Numbered from the stretch's first letter, positions 24,116 through 34,246 are shown. The stretch is DNA of 64,000 bases from Palsa-870 sp039935415 (GCA_039935415.1 JBDTKH010000028.1:1-64000), one strand, 5' to 3'. Translations and numbers: made by a program. The notes: a model not told the origin generated them from the sequence alone.

Positions 24116-24775
24116 GTGATCCGTGCAATCGTCTTTGACTTCGACGGGCTGATCCTCGACACCGAAGAGCCCGTCTACCGCTCCTGGCTCGAGGTCTACC
24201 GGGCCCACGGCGAAGATCTCCCGTTCGAGCGGTGGATCCAGATCGTCGGCTCGACCACCGCGTCGTTCCACCCCCAGCTCCACCTCGAGGAGAGGCTCGG
24301 CCCGCCGCTGACCAAAGAGGTCCTCGACCGCCGGATCGACAGGCGCACCCAAATGATCCTCGCCAACCGCCTGCTTCCTGGCGTCGGTGCGCGAATCGAG
24401 GAGGCGCGTGCGATGGGGCTCAAGGTCGGCGTGGCCTCGAGCTCGACCGGCGACTGGGTGCGTGGCCACCTTGCGCGCCTTGGCATCCTGGAGAAGTTCG
24501 ACTGCCTGAGAAGCCGCGACGACGTAGCGAGCGCCAAGCCGGAGCCCGACCTGTACATCTCGGTGCTCGAGTGCCTCGGCGTGCCGGCTTCGGAGGCGAT
24601 CGCCATCGAGGACTCGCCCAATGGGATCATGGCCGCCAAGCGCGCGGGCCTGCGCTGCGTCGCCATCCCGAACTCGATCACCGCCTCCCTGCACCTGGGC
24701 CAGGCCGACCTCATCCTGGGCTCGCTGGCCGAGGTCACGCTCGAGGAGCTGCTGGGGAAGCTCGGCGCCGCCTGA
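24116..24775 (+). CDS. HAD-superfamily phosphatase (beta-phosphoglucomutase-like)
   Basis: A 219-residue HAD subfamily IA hydrolase. Motif I is VFDFDGLILDTEE, with the two catalytic aspartates; motif II GVASSS; motif III Lys in ASAKPEPDLY; motif IV IEDSPNGIMAAKRAG. The helical cap between motifs I and II suggests a sugar-phosphate substrate. Start GTG 24116. It lies 24 bases upstream of the phosphofructokinase gene and is probably co-transcribed, which fits a role in sugar phosphates. Confidence 0.88.
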   Translation: MIRAIVFDFDGLILDTEEPVYRSWLEVYRAHGEDLPFERWIQIVGSTTASFHPQLHLEERLGPPLTKEVLDRRIDRRTQMILANRLLPGVGARIEEARAMGLKVGVASSSTGDWVRGHLARLGILEKFDCLRSRDDVASAKPEPDLYISVLECLGVPASEAIAIEDSPNGIMAAKRAGLRCVAIPNSITASLHLGQADLILGSLAEVTLEELLGKLGAA

Positions 24776-24799
24776 AGGCTGGCCGCGACCCACTAACCT

Positions 24800-25843
24800 A
24801 TGGGCTTGATGAGAATCGGGGTCCTGACGGGCGGTGGTGACGCGCCTGGCTTGAACGCCGCGATCCGGGCGGTCGCCAGGCGATCGTTCCAGCTCGGTCA
24901 CCAGGTCAGTGGGGTGCAGAACGGGTGGGCTGGCTGCCTCGAGGACGGCTTGATCTCCGAGCTCACGCCCGCCGGCGTCCGCGGCATCCTGCCCATGGGG
25001 GGCACCATCCTCGGCACGTCGCGCACCAACCCGCTCAAGGAGAAGGACGGGATCGCGAGGGTCATCCGGAGGTTGCGGCACAACGGCATCGACGCGCTGG
25101 TTGCGATTGGCGGTGACGACACGCTGAGCGTCGCCGCGGCGCTGCACGAGGCCGGCTTCCCGATTGTCGGCGTTCCGAAAACCATCGACAACGACCTGTC
25201 GCTGACCGAGTTCTGCATCGGATTCGACACCGCGGTCGGTGTCGTGACCGAAGCGCTCGACCGCCTGCACACCACAGCGTCGGCACACCATCGCGTCATG
25301 GTGGTGGAGGTCATGGGTCGTGACGCCGGGTGGGTCGCCCTGATCGGCGGCATCGCTGGAGGCGCCGACCTGATCCTGATCCCCGAGTTCGAGGTGAGCC
25401 TCAACGACGTCGTGGCGCATCTCTACCGGCGGCGTGGCGACGGCAAGCTGTTCAGCATAATCGTCGTGGCCGAGGGCGCCAGGATCCCGGACATGGTGAA
25501 GGAGTCCGGCGGCGAGGCGGAGAGGGACGCGTTCGGGCACGTCCGGCTGGCGAAGCGGGGAATCGGCGACCTGCTGTCGGGCAGCATCGAGCGGCAGACC
25601 GGCTTCGAGACTCGCGTCACGGTGCTTGGCCACCTGCAGCGCGGCGGCTCGCCCACGCCGACGGACCGCATCTGGGCCACACGGCTTGGCGTCGAGGCGG
25701 TGGAGCTCATCCTCGCCGGCAAGAGCGGGCTGATCCCGATCCGCCGCAACGGGGATGTCGAGGTGGTGCCGATCGCCGACGTCGTGAGGGAGACCCGACG
25801 CGTGCCGAAGGAGCTGTACGACCTCAGCCGGGTCTTCGAGTAG
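24800..25843 (+). CDS. 6-phosphofructokinase, pyrophosphate-dependent type
   Basis: A 347-residue PfkA-family enzyme converting fructose 6-phosphate to the 1,6-bisphosphate. Phosphoryl-donor residues point to PPi: the loop reads GGDDT, where ATP enzymes have GGDG, and PKTIDND, where classical ATP enzymes have PGTIDND. These two positions are the recognised discriminators (Asp104 and Lys124 in E. coli numbering). Substrate motifs MGRDAGW and LGHLQRGGSPTPTDR are present. Such enzymes are often reversible and unregulated. Start ATG 24800; a second ATG lies three codons on. A proton-pumping pyrophosphatase is encoded 13.5 kb away. Confidence 0.92.
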   Translation: MGLMRIGVLTGGGDAPGLNAAIRAVARRSFQLGHQVSGVQNGWAGCLEDGLISELTPAGVRGILPMGGTILGTSRTNPLKEKDGIARVIRRLRHNGIDALVAIGGDDTLSVAAALHEAGFPIVGVPKTIDNDLSLTEFCIGFDTAVGVVTEALDRLHTTASAHHRVMVVEVMGRDAGWVALIGGIAGGADLILIPEFEVSLNDVVAHLYRRRGDGKLFSIIVVAEGARIPDMVKESGGEAERDAFGHVRLAKRGIGDLLSGSIERQTGFETRVTVLGHLQRGGSPTPTDRIWATRLGVEAVELILAGKSGLIPIRRNGDVEVVPIADVVRETRRVPKELYDLSRVFE

Positions 25844-25856
25844 AGGCGCGACGAAC

Positions 25857-26438
25857 TTGCCCTCCCGCAAGAAGAAGATGCTCGAGCTGGCAGGCACCGG
25901 TGACGACGGCCAGACTGGCCTGCTCGGCGGGGGCCGCGCCGCCAAGGACGATCTTCGGATCGAGGGATACGGCACGATCGACGAGGCTTCCAGCGCGATC
26001 GGCCTCGCCAAGGCGCTGACACCACATCCGCGCGTCCGAACGATCTGCGAGGAGGTCCAGCGGGGGCTTTACTCGGTGGGCGCCGAGGTGGCGACGAACC
26101 CGGAGTCGAAGACGTCGTTCGCTCACACCTCCGCGGAGAACGTCGACCGGCTGGACGAGCTCATCGCCGAGCTCGAGCGTTCGGTCACGATGCCCGACGG
26201 CTTCATCCTGCCCGGCGCGACACCCGCGTCGGGGGCGCTCGACCTGGCGCGGGCCATCACGCGCCGCGCCGAGCGCCGGTACGTCGGCCTGGAGCGCGCG
26301 GACGCAAAGCACAATCACGAGGTGGCCCGCTGGCTCAACCGGCTCAGCCTTCTTCTGTTCGTCCTCGGCCGCTACGAGGAGGACCTGGCTGGGCGCAGGG
26401 CCGAGCCGGCGAAGTCCAAACCGCGCCGTTCGGGCTAA
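25857..26438 (+). CDS. Cob(I)alamin adenosyltransferase, PduO type
   Basis: A 193-residue ATP:corrinoid adenosyltransferase that makes adenosylcobalamin. Family signatures: TGDDGQTGLLGGGRAAKDD for the ATP loop, GTIDEASSAIGLAKA, and the C-terminal RAITRRAERRYVGLE with LNRLSLLLFVLGRYEE. The N-terminal start TTG 25857 precedes a basic stretch PSRKKKML. It follows the phosphofructokinase gene by 14 bases and is probably in the same operon. It implies B12-dependent enzymes elsewhere in the genome; none is in this window. Confidence 0.93.
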   Translation: MPSRKKKMLELAGTGDDGQTGLLGGGRAAKDDLRIEGYGTIDEASSAIGLAKALTPHPRVRTICEEVQRGLYSVGAEVATNPESKTSFAHTSAENVDRLDELIAELERSVTMPDGFILPGATPASGALDLARAITRRAERRYVGLERADAKHNHEVARWLNRLSLLLFVLGRYEEDLAGRRAEPAKSKPRRSG

Positions 26439-26452
26439 GCTTCGAAAGAGGG

Positions 26453-27388
26453 GTGACGCCGATCATGTACGTGGTGCTGGCGGCCGCGGTCCTGCTGGTC
26501 CTCTACGTGAGCCTGTCCTACCGGCTTTACCGCCGGGCGTTCACGCCCGACAAGCCGGCCTTCCTGGATGATTTCACCTTCACGCCTTTCGAGTTCCAGG
26601 CCGACTACGAGGAGGTTGACCTGGTCACCGCGGACGGGGTGAACTTCGGCGCCTGGCACTTCCGGCAGCCTGGCTCGCCTCAGACGGTGATCGTGTCGGG
26701 CGGGCACAAAGGTCAGCGCCAGAACTCGTTGGGGATCTCGGCCGCGCTGTGGCGCAAGGGCTTCAACGTGATCCTGTACTCGTATCGCGGAATGCCGGGC
26801 AGCGACCGCGCGCCGGTAACGTTCGGGATCAAGGAGGTGCTCGAGCTACAGGCCGTGATCGCGTTTGCGCGCAAGCGGATCGCCAGCGCGCGGATCGGCC
26901 TGCTGGGCTACTCGATGGGCGCGGTCGTATCGCTGCTTGGCGCAGCGGGCGAGCCGGGCGTGCAGGCGCTCGTCCTGGATAGCCCCTTCAGCGACCTTCG
27001 CACGTTGCTGGTGGAGAACGTACGCAGCTCGTCGAAGCTCCCCGGCTCGCCGTTCGTGTGGCTCGCCGGCGTGATGCTGTGGCTGCGCACCCGCTGCAGA
27101 CTTTCCGACTGCAGCCCGCGTGAGGTGCTGAGCTCGCTCGAGTCCAGGCCACTGTTCTTCATCCACGGTGGCGCTGACAAGATCACCTCGGTCAACCACA
27201 GCCGCCGCCTTTACGACGCCTATCGCGGGCCGCGCGAGATCTGGATCGTGCAGGGCGCTCCTCACACCGGTGCGTACTTCGCCGACCGCCCGCTTTACGT
27301 CGAGCGCGTGGCCGGCTTCTTCGCACGCCACCTGGGCCTGGACGTGAGCGGCCACCTGCGGCTCGTCGAAGAAGAGGAAGTCTCCTAG
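26453..27388 (+). CDS. Membrane-anchored alpha/beta hydrolase
   Basis: A 311-residue protein with an N-terminal membrane anchor (VVLAAAVLLVLYVSLSYRLY) and an alpha/beta-hydrolase fold. The nucleophile elbow is GYSMGAV (Ser about 158), the acid is likely Asp in FIHGGADKIT and the base His in QGAPHTGAY. The general plan resembles BAAT/YqkD-like hydrolases of unknown substrate. Start GTG 26453 after GAAAGAGGG; an ATG at 26465 is possible. It ends the phosphofructokinase / cobalamin gene group. Confidence 0.85.
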   Translation: MTPIMYVVLAAAVLLVLYVSLSYRLYRRAFTPDKPAFLDDFTFTPFEFQADYEEVDLVTADGVNFGAWHFRQPGSPQTVIVSGGHKGQRQNSLGISAALWRKGFNVILYSYRGMPGSDRAPVTFGIKEVLELQAVIAFARKRIASARIGLLGYSMGAVVSLLGAAGEPGVQALVLDSPFSDLRTLLVENVRSSSKLPGSPFVWLAGVMLWLRTRCRLSDCSPREVLSSLESRPLFFIHGGADKITSVNHSRRLYDAYRGPREIWIVQGAPHTGAYFADRPLYVERVAGFFARHLGLDVSGHLRLVEEEEVS

Positions 27389-27437
27389 CCACCCGCTGCA
27401 ACAAACGCCACCCCTGGATACAGGAATAGGTAAGACC

Positions 27438-27974
27438 GTGCAGCAGGTGACCGACATCGTTTCGCTCAAGCCCTCTCGATCGGCGGACGAGCACGTCTTC
27501 GCGGATCTGCTCCAACCGCTGATCGAGCCCGGCTTCCGGCTGGCCTTTGGGATGCTCCACGACGCCGGCGCGGCAGAAGACGCAGTGCAGGAGGCCTCGT
27601 TCACCGCCTGGCGCAAGGTGTCCGGGCTTCGCGACCAGACCCGGCTTCGCCCGTGGTTCCTGGGCGTCGTGGCCAACAAGTGCCGCAACGCGCGTCGCAA
27701 GAAATGGGTTGCCGACGTACGCGTGGGATTGCCCGAGGAATTGGCAGTCGTATCGACAGAGGAGCGATCGACCCAGGGCGCGGACCTGCGACGGGCGGTC
27801 GCCCGCCTCCGCCACGAGGACCGACTCGTGGTCGTCCTCTATTTCTATCTCGACATGCCGCTCCAAGACGTGGCGGCTGTGGCCGGAAGCTCGCTTGGCG
27901 CCACCCGAGCCCGGCTGTATCGCTCGATCAAAAGGCTCCGGCCGGACCTTGCGATCCAGGAGGCACTCAGGTGA
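27438..27974 (+). CDS. ECF-type RNA polymerase sigma factor
   Basis: A 178-residue sigma-70 family protein with only regions 2 and 4. Region 2 spans about residues 25-90 (LAFGMLHDAGAAEDAVQEAS, RLRPWFLGVVANKCRN) and region 4 residues 115-172 (LPQDVAAVAGSSLGATRARL-like helix-turn-helix). Start GTG 27438. The GTGA overlap with the next gene, a membrane protein, is the usual sigma/anti-sigma arrangement, so activity is probably controlled by membrane sequestration. The target promoters are unknown. Confidence 0.9.
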   Translation: MQQVTDIVSLKPSRSADEHVFADLLQPLIEPGFRLAFGMLHDAGAAEDAVQEASFTAWRKVSGLRDQTRLRPWFLGVVANKCRNARRKKWVADVRVGLPEELAVVSTEERSTQGADLRRAVARLRHEDRLVVVLYFYLDMPLQDVAAVAGSSLGATRARLYRSIKRLRPDLAIQEALR

Positions 27975-28732
27975 GCCTGCGGACCGAAATTCATTCCGCC
28001 TTTGACGAAGTCGCGCCGTCGACGTTTGGCCTGCCCGAGCGCGTGGTGCAAACGGTGCTGACCGAGAGTCCGAGGCGGCACAGGAGGGAACGACTGATGT
28101 CTCGTCTACGAGCTCCGCTGTCTCTGGTCGCGGTACTGGTGCTGATCGCTGTTGTCGTTGGCGTGTTGATCGGCGGGAAACTGACGCTGGACTGGAACGC
28201 ATCTCACATGCCGGCGCCGGCAGGCGGAGTCTACTTGTCGCCGCTCGCACAGCTCGAGGCGCGCCCGCTCCACGTTTCGATTCCGAAGTCACTCGCCGAT
28301 TGCCGCTCTGGACCGTTCAACAAAGCCGGCGATTTTGGGTCCGGGCCTGTCTACGGGGCCGGCGGCCCGCAGTCGAGGACGAGCTGGGGGATCTACTACC
28401 ACAACCTCCTGTACACCGACGTCAATGTCAATGGGCCCGTTTTGGTGCGTGCGGTCGATCTATTCACTGGCATGCCAGTGATCTTCGTCGGCCAGTACGC
28501 CACGGGTCCGCCCGCCCGCACCGATACGATCGACGGCGCGCCGGTCCACCAGTACACGGAGCTGCTCATCGACACGAGCCGCTCGACGCCAGACCTCCTT
28601 CCGTGGTGGAGCAACACGCACGACCACAAGTACGAGTGGGGAATCGCGGCTGGCGTTCCGCAGAACTGGTCCAACTCCACCGGCTGGCAGATGGACGCGC
28701 CTGGATTCAGCGAGGTGTTCTACGCCTGCTAG
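27971..28732 (+). CDS. Membrane protein, probable anti-sigma partner
   Basis: A 253-residue protein whose GTG start overlaps the sigma stop. Residues 1-50 are cytoplasmic and basic, one helix follows (LSLVAVLVLIAVVVGVLIGG), and about 180 residues lie outside. No zinc-binding HxxxCxxC motif of classical anti-sigma factors is seen, so the anti-sigma role is inferred from position and topology. The exterior part (YHNLLYTDVNVNGPVLVRAV) looks like a beta-rich sensor. It ends 4 bases into the convergent Hint lipoprotein gene. Confidence 0.75.
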   Translation: MSLRTEIHSAFDEVAPSTFGLPERVVQTVLTESPRRHRRERLMSRLRAPLSLVAVLVLIAVVVGVLIGGKLTLDWNASHMPAPAGGVYLSPLAQLEARPLHVSIPKSLADCRSGPFNKAGDFGSGPVYGAGGPQSRTSWGIYYHNLLYTDVNVNGPVLVRAVDLFTGMPVIFVGQYATGPPARTDTIDGAPVHQYTELLIDTSRSTPDLLPWWSNTHDHKYEWGIAAGVPQNWSNSTGWQMDAPGFSEVFYAC

Positions 28733-29622
28733 GAGGAGAGAGTGCTCGCCAGCAGGATTCCGTTCGCCCAGTAGTGTCCTGTCGGGCCGGCCGGCAGCAG
28801 GTCGTACGTTCGATCGCCCGCGTAGGGGATCAGCTCCCATCGCGTGATCGTCGAGCCGTCGAGCTGCTCGCCGGCCGCCAGCGTGCCCAGCTGCCGGCCA
28901 TCTGCCGTCCGGTGTCCCGGCGACGCAAGCAGCTCGCGGCCGTCGGCCAGGACGAGGTGCACCATGACGTGCCCGGCAGGCACCAGTACGCTGCCGACCT
29001 CGACCACCGGTGCGGCGGTGCGCACGCCATCCGCCGTTTCGGTCCACACCAACATCCCAGGCCGGATCTCGGTCACACGTACCGGTCCGTTCGGCGTCGC
29101 AATGAGCGTGCCGGCCGCGAAGCAGATCGGGCATGGTGGAGGGCCCGACGCTGTTCTCGAGCCGACGGTGATCACACCGCCGACGCGGATTGTGCCATTG
29201 ACCATGAAGTGCTTTCCGCTGGCGTCTTTGATCCGGTAGTCGAACGAGTAGTCCATCCCGCTCGGCGTCAGGATCAGGGCGCGAAGCGCCTTCCAGGCCC
29301 GGTACAGCGTGAGCTTCTGGGCGTCGGTGAGATCACCGGCTGGCAGGTGCTCGTGCTCGACGATCGCGGCGTAGACCTCGGGATCGGCCTTGATCTGGGG
29401 ATAGGTCGCGATTGCGCTCGCCTCCTCACCGCCGACCCGCGCGATGGGGTAGAAGTCCGGGTCGCAGAAGACCGGTGCGCCGACCGAGTCGATGACCGTG
29501 AACTTGAGCTCGCTGATTGTCAGCGGGCTGCCGACGGCGGGCGCGGGCGTGACCGCTCCGCACGCGACCGCGGCGAGCAGGATGACCGCGCCGAAGGCCA
29601 GCTTCACCTTGTTATTGATCAC
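28729..29622 (-). CDS. Lipoprotein with C-terminal Hint (intein-like) domain
   Basis: A 297-residue protein. A lipoprotein signal peptide ends in LLAAVACGA (lipobox Cys about 21). Residues 35-155 form an unknown domain. From about residue 166 the sequence reads PICFAAGTLIATPNGPVRVT then EIRPGMLVWT, the start of a Hint fold with its catalytic first Cys, and later SPGHRTADGRQLGTL. The C-terminus is YWANGILLASTLSS, without the HN-Cys/Ser/Thr junction needed for protein splicing. Self-cleavage or cholesterol-like transfer is possible; splicing is unlikely. Start GTG 29622. It faces the sigma-factor pair. Confidence 0.8.
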   Translation of the reverse strand: MINNKVKLAFGAVILLAAVACGAVTPAPAVGSPLTISELKFTVIDSVGAPVFCDPDFYPIARVGGEEASAIATYPQIKADPEVYAAIVEHEHLPAGDLTDAQKLTLYRAWKALRALILTPSGMDYSFDYRIKDASGKHFMVNGTIRVGGVITVGSRTASGPPPCPICFAAGTLIATPNGPVRVTEIRPGMLVWTETADGVRTAAPVVEVGSVLVPAGHVMVHLVLADGRELLASPGHRTADGRQLGTLAAGEQLDGSTITRWELIPYAGDRTYDLLPAGPTGHYWANGILLASTLSS

Positions 29623-29687
29623 GTTTGACGTCGCCGCGACGTAACGAGGCGCGGAACCAAAAGTATCCTCCAGACGTATTGACTGAG

Positions 29688-30683
<996 letters not shown>

Positions 30684-30713
30684 CGGCCCGGACACCGAGG
30701 CCCGGTTAGGCAC

Positions 30714-31904
30714 ATGAGCAAGGTTGCGCTCGCAGCCGCCCTCGGACTCCTGCTCTTCTTCACGTACCTCACGGCGATCCGGCCCGCCTACGCCTTTGCT
30801 TATGCGCTCTGCCTGCTGTTTCTTGTCGCGTGGGCGTGGCCCCGCGTCGCCATGCGCGGCATGATGTTCTCGAGGCACCTCGACCCAGGCACGCCAACCG
30901 TCGGTGAGTCGTTCGAGGAGACGATCGAGGTCCGCCGTTCGGGATGGGTGCCGGCGCCCTGGGTCGAGGTTCGTGACCTCAGCCAGATCCCGGGCTACCA
31001 GCCCGGACGCGTCATCTCGGTCGGCGGCGACGTCGTGAAGTGGAAAGCGCGTGGCGTCTACCGCCGCCGAGGCTGGATGGCGTTCGGACCCACCTCTCTG
31101 AAGCTGCGAGAGCCCTTCGGCCTTTTCGACCGGGAGATGAAATTGACGCAGCGCAGCTCCATCCTCGTCTACCCGCGCATCAGGCCCATCCCGGACCTGC
31201 TGACGCCCAGCGCGCAGCAGGTCGGCAGCTCGCAGACATTCGGGGCCTGGGCGGACTACCCGCCCGAGACCGGCGGCGTCCGCGACTACACGACGGGAGA
31301 CAGCTTCGGGCGCATCCACTGGCCCCTGTCGATGAGGCACGGCAGGCTGATGTCGAAGACCTTCGAGCAGCCGCTGACCACCGACCTGTGGATCCTCCTT
31401 GACCTGGACCGCGGCGTGCACTTCGGCGAGGGAGAGGATTCGACTCTCGAGTACGCGGTCAGCCTCGCCGCCTCGATGGCCTCCCAGGTGCACAGCCGCG
31501 GCCGGCAGATCGGCCTCATCGCCAACGACTCGAAGGGCACGATCCTCGAGCCGCACCGCGCGGTCCGCCAGGATCGCCTGATCCTCGACTACCTGGCGGT
31601 CGCCCAGGCCGACGGGCGCACGCCCCTGACCCAGACGCTGGCCTGGGACAAGATCCGGAGGCTGCCCCGGCGCGCCATCGCTGTCATCACGCCGAGCGCC
31701 GACCCCGAGTGGGTGCGCCTGCTGCAGTCCGTTCGCGGGCGCCGCTCGACCTTGATCGTCTTCTACCTCGACGTGACGAGCTTCGGCGGTCCTGACCAGA
31801 ACCCGAGCTTCGACCTGGGTCAGGACGTGGACCTCTATGTGGTGCGCAAGGGTGACGACTTCGCCCGGTTGGTCAGGACAAGGGATGCAATCCGCATCGC
31901 TTAG
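30714..31904 (+). CDS. DUF58 protein (VWA-like, membrane-anchored)
   Basis: A 396-residue protein with two N-terminal helices (AAALGLLLFFTYLTAI, AYALCLLFLVAWAW). The DUF58 core includes the diagnostic GVRDYTTGDSFGRIHWPLSM, followed by a VWA-type fold (LWILLDLDRGV). It is the predicted partner of the MoxR ATPase. Start ATG 30714. Its last 20 bases overlap the start of the membrane transglutaminase gene, so the two are translationally coupled. Confidence 0.9.
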   Translation: MSKVALAAALGLLLFFTYLTAIRPAYAFAYALCLLFLVAWAWPRVAMRGMMFSRHLDPGTPTVGESFEETIEVRRSGWVPAPWVEVRDLSQIPGYQPGRVISVGGDVVKWKARGVYRRRGWMAFGPTSLKLREPFGLFDREMKLTQRSSILVYPRIRPIPDLLTPSAQQVGSSQTFGAWADYPPETGGVRDYTTGDSFGRIHWPLSMRHGRLMSKTFEQPLTTDLWILLDLDRGVHFGEGEDSTLEYAVSLAASMASQVHSRGRQIGLIANDSKGTILEPHRAVRQDRLILDYLAVAQADGRTPLTQTLAWDKIRRLPRRAIAVITPSADPEWVRLLQSVRGRRSTLIVFYLDVTSFGGPDQNPSFDLGQDVDLYVVRKGDDFARLVRTRDAIRIA

Positions 31905-34242
31905 CGACCGGCTCAACCTCGCCCAGGAGCGCATCGTGGGCGGCGCGCGGTCGTCGCTGAGTGGCGGCGCCGTGTGGTCCGCGGCGCTTGTCTTCCTCCT
32001 CACGTTCGCCATCGCGCGCTCCACCGCAACGCAGGCGTGGGTCCCCGGCCTCGCCATCATCCCGCTGATCGCCCTCGGTGGAGCGGTGCTGGTCGGGCTG
32101 CTCGCGGTGCTGCCGGTGCCATGGCCGGTTGGCCTCGCGGTGGGCATGCTCGTCGGCCCTGTGGTCGCCGCTTTCGGCGCTGCGCCGGCGATCCATGCCG
32201 TGCACCCCACCGATGTCCTGGGCCTGCGGTTGATCGGTGTCTGGTGGGGCCGGATCGCCGACGGCTCCGCCACCAACGATCAGTCGGCGTACCTCTTCTT
32301 GATCTGCTGGCTCATGTGGGTCACCGGCGCGTGGCTCAGCTGGTGCGTGCTCCGCTGGCGCAAGCCATTGCTCGGGCTCATCCCGGGCGCGGCCGCGTTT
32401 GCCACGAACCTCCTCAACGAGTTCGTGCCAGGAGACCAGAACGGCTATACGCTCGCCATCCTCGTGCTGACACTCGCGCTGCTGCTCTGGACCAACTACA
32501 CCGCGTCCATCGAGAGTGCGACGCGGGCGCAGGTGAAGATGACCGGCGACGCGCGATGGGACTTCTGGGAGAGCGGGTTGGTGGCGATGGCGGCGCTCAT
32601 CGTGCTCGCGATCATGCTGCCGCCGCTGTCGACCGTCGACCGAACGACGCAGATGGAGTCGAGCCTGTTCACGAACTGGGCGCAGCTCCAGCAACAGCTC
32701 AATCACTCTACGGTCGCCGGCGTCGGGCTGGGCGGCGCGGGCTTCACAGGTTTTGTCACCGACGTGCCGCTGGGCCAGTCGCTGGTCCGCACGAAGGATC
32801 CGGTGTTCGTCTACACGAAGGTGGGTGACTTTTCGACACCTGTCTACTTCCGCGGCGTCAACGAGACGTTGACCGCAGGCGGTGAGTGGCGCTACCCCAA
32901 CACCACCGGCTTCATCGAGCGCCTCGCGAAAAACCAGTCTCCTCAACTCGCGGAGACATACGAGGAGCTTGCCTTCGCCCAGGTGGACGTGAAGATGCTC
33001 CGGCCGCCGGTCGGCAACGCCGACATCCTCTTTTACCCGGGCCAGGACTATCGAGTCGACCGCCCAACGGTCGCGTCGGAGGTGATACTGCCTCGCAGCA
33101 GCACCACCGGGTCCATGACCACGGTCGATCGCCTGTCGAGCGCTTCGCCCGCGACCTCGATCGGGAATTACAACGTGAGGGTGCAGTACTCGATCGCCAC
33201 CGAGGACGAGCTGCGTGGGGCGGGCGCCAACTACCCGGACTGGCTCCAACCGTTCTCGGGGTTGCCGGACACCGGCTACCGGAGCCCTGAGGTCTTGAAG
33301 AAGATCCGCAACCTGGCGCTCGACATAGTCAACAGTGCCGGCGCCACCAATCCTTATGACGCAGCGATGGCGATCCAGTCGTATCTCCGCGACCCGAACC
33401 GCTACACGTATACGTTGACGCCGCCGCAGGCGCCGCCGGGCGTCGACCGCCTGGACTACTTCCTGTTCACGTCCAAGCAGGGATATTGCGAGTTCTTCGC
33501 TTCCGCGATGGGCGACATGCTGCGCTTGCTTGGGATTCCGACGCGCCTGGTCAACGGTTTCGGCCCGGGCACGTTCGACAGCACCATCAACAGCTTCGTC
33601 GTCCGGGGCGAGGACGCGCACACGTGGGTCGAGTTGTACTTCCCGGGCTATGGATGGATCCCCTTCGAGCCGACCGCCGACAACACCTACTTCCCGATCA
33701 CGCGTGGCACGCAGGGACAAACAGTCTGTCTGCGGGACAACTGCGATGTGCTTGGCGGCACCGGCCCGATCGGCGCTGGAGCCGTACCGACGCCATCGGG
33801 TCTTCCCCGCGGGTTCAGGGACCCCAACAACCCAGGCGGCGGCACCACGGGATTTCGCCTTCACGCCCCCGACGCGGGCACCCTGACCACGATCGTCGGG
33901 CTGGTCGTGGCGGTCCTGCTCATCGTGTTCGCCGCGGTTGCGAGGTACCTGCGGCCGCGCTCCGTGATGGGCGTGTGGAAACGAACTCTGAGGCTGTCCG
34001 AGATGGCCGGGGCCAAACCCCGACCGGGCGAGACTCCGCTGGAGCTCGGCCGGCGATTGCAGCAAAGCTTCCCGGAGGCGTCCGATCCCGTCGGCGCCCT
34101 CGCGGATGGTTTCGTCGTCGCCGCGTACGCTCCACCCGACCTGGCCGCTGCGGCCCGCTCGACGGTGATGGAGGCGTGGACCGCGCTGCGCCCGCTGCTG
34201 GTCCGCCGCGTTCTCGCGCGCCTTCGACCCAACAGGATCTAA
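31885..34242 (+). CDS. Membrane transglutaminase-like protein (TgpA type)
   Basis: A 785-residue protein. An N-terminal block of about six membrane helices is followed by a large external domain, a transglutaminase core and a final membrane helix (TIVGLVVAVLLIVFAAVA) before a DUF4129-like tail. Core residues: Cys in KQGYCEFFASAMG, His in GEDAHTWVELYF and an acidic residue in WIPFEPT. Start ATG 31885 after AAGGG. With MoxR and DUF58 it forms the widespread three-gene operon of unknown substrate. This is the fourth transglutaminase-like gene in the window. Confidence 0.88.
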   Translation: MQSASLSDRLNLAQERIVGGARSSLSGGAVWSAALVFLLTFAIARSTATQAWVPGLAIIPLIALGGAVLVGLLAVLPVPWPVGLAVGMLVGPVVAAFGAAPAIHAVHPTDVLGLRLIGVWWGRIADGSATNDQSAYLFLICWLMWVTGAWLSWCVLRWRKPLLGLIPGAAAFATNLLNEFVPGDQNGYTLAILVLTLALLLWTNYTASIESATRAQVKMTGDARWDFWESGLVAMAALIVLAIMLPPLSTVDRTTQMESSLFTNWAQLQQQLNHSTVAGVGLGGAGFTGFVTDVPLGQSLVRTKDPVFVYTKVGDFSTPVYFRGVNETLTAGGEWRYPNTTGFIERLAKNQSPQLAETYEELAFAQVDVKMLRPPVGNADILFYPGQDYRVDRPTVASEVILPRSSTTGSMTTVDRLSSASPATSIGNYNVRVQYSIATEDELRGAGANYPDWLQPFSGLPDTGYRSPEVLKKIRNLALDIVNSAGATNPYDAAMAIQSYLRDPNRYTYTLTPPQAPPGVDRLDYFLFTSKQGYCEFFASAMGDMLRLLGIPTRLVNGFGPGTFDSTINSFVVRGEDAHTWVELYFPGYGWIPFEPTADNTYFPITRGTQGQTVCLRDNCDVLGGTGPIGAGAVPTPSGLPRGFRDPNNPGGGTTGFRLHAPDAGTLTTIVGLVVAVLLIVFAAVARYLRPRSVMGVWKRTLRLSEMAGAKPRPGETPLELGRRLQQSFPEASDPVGALADGFVVAAYAPPDLAAAARSTVMEAWTALRPLLVRRVLARLRPNRI

Positions 34243-34246
34243 CCTT

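Noticed and set aside
24080..26011. A 643-codon minus-strand frame across the HAD, phosphofructokinase and cobalamin genes
   Set aside because: It crosses three intact genes and their boundaries, with no domain.
31873..34065. A 730-codon open frame on the minus strand opposite the membrane transglutaminase gene
   Set aside because: The plus strand has a complete domain structure; the antisense protein is Arg/His/Asp-rich low-complexity, as expected for the mirror of a high-G+C gene.
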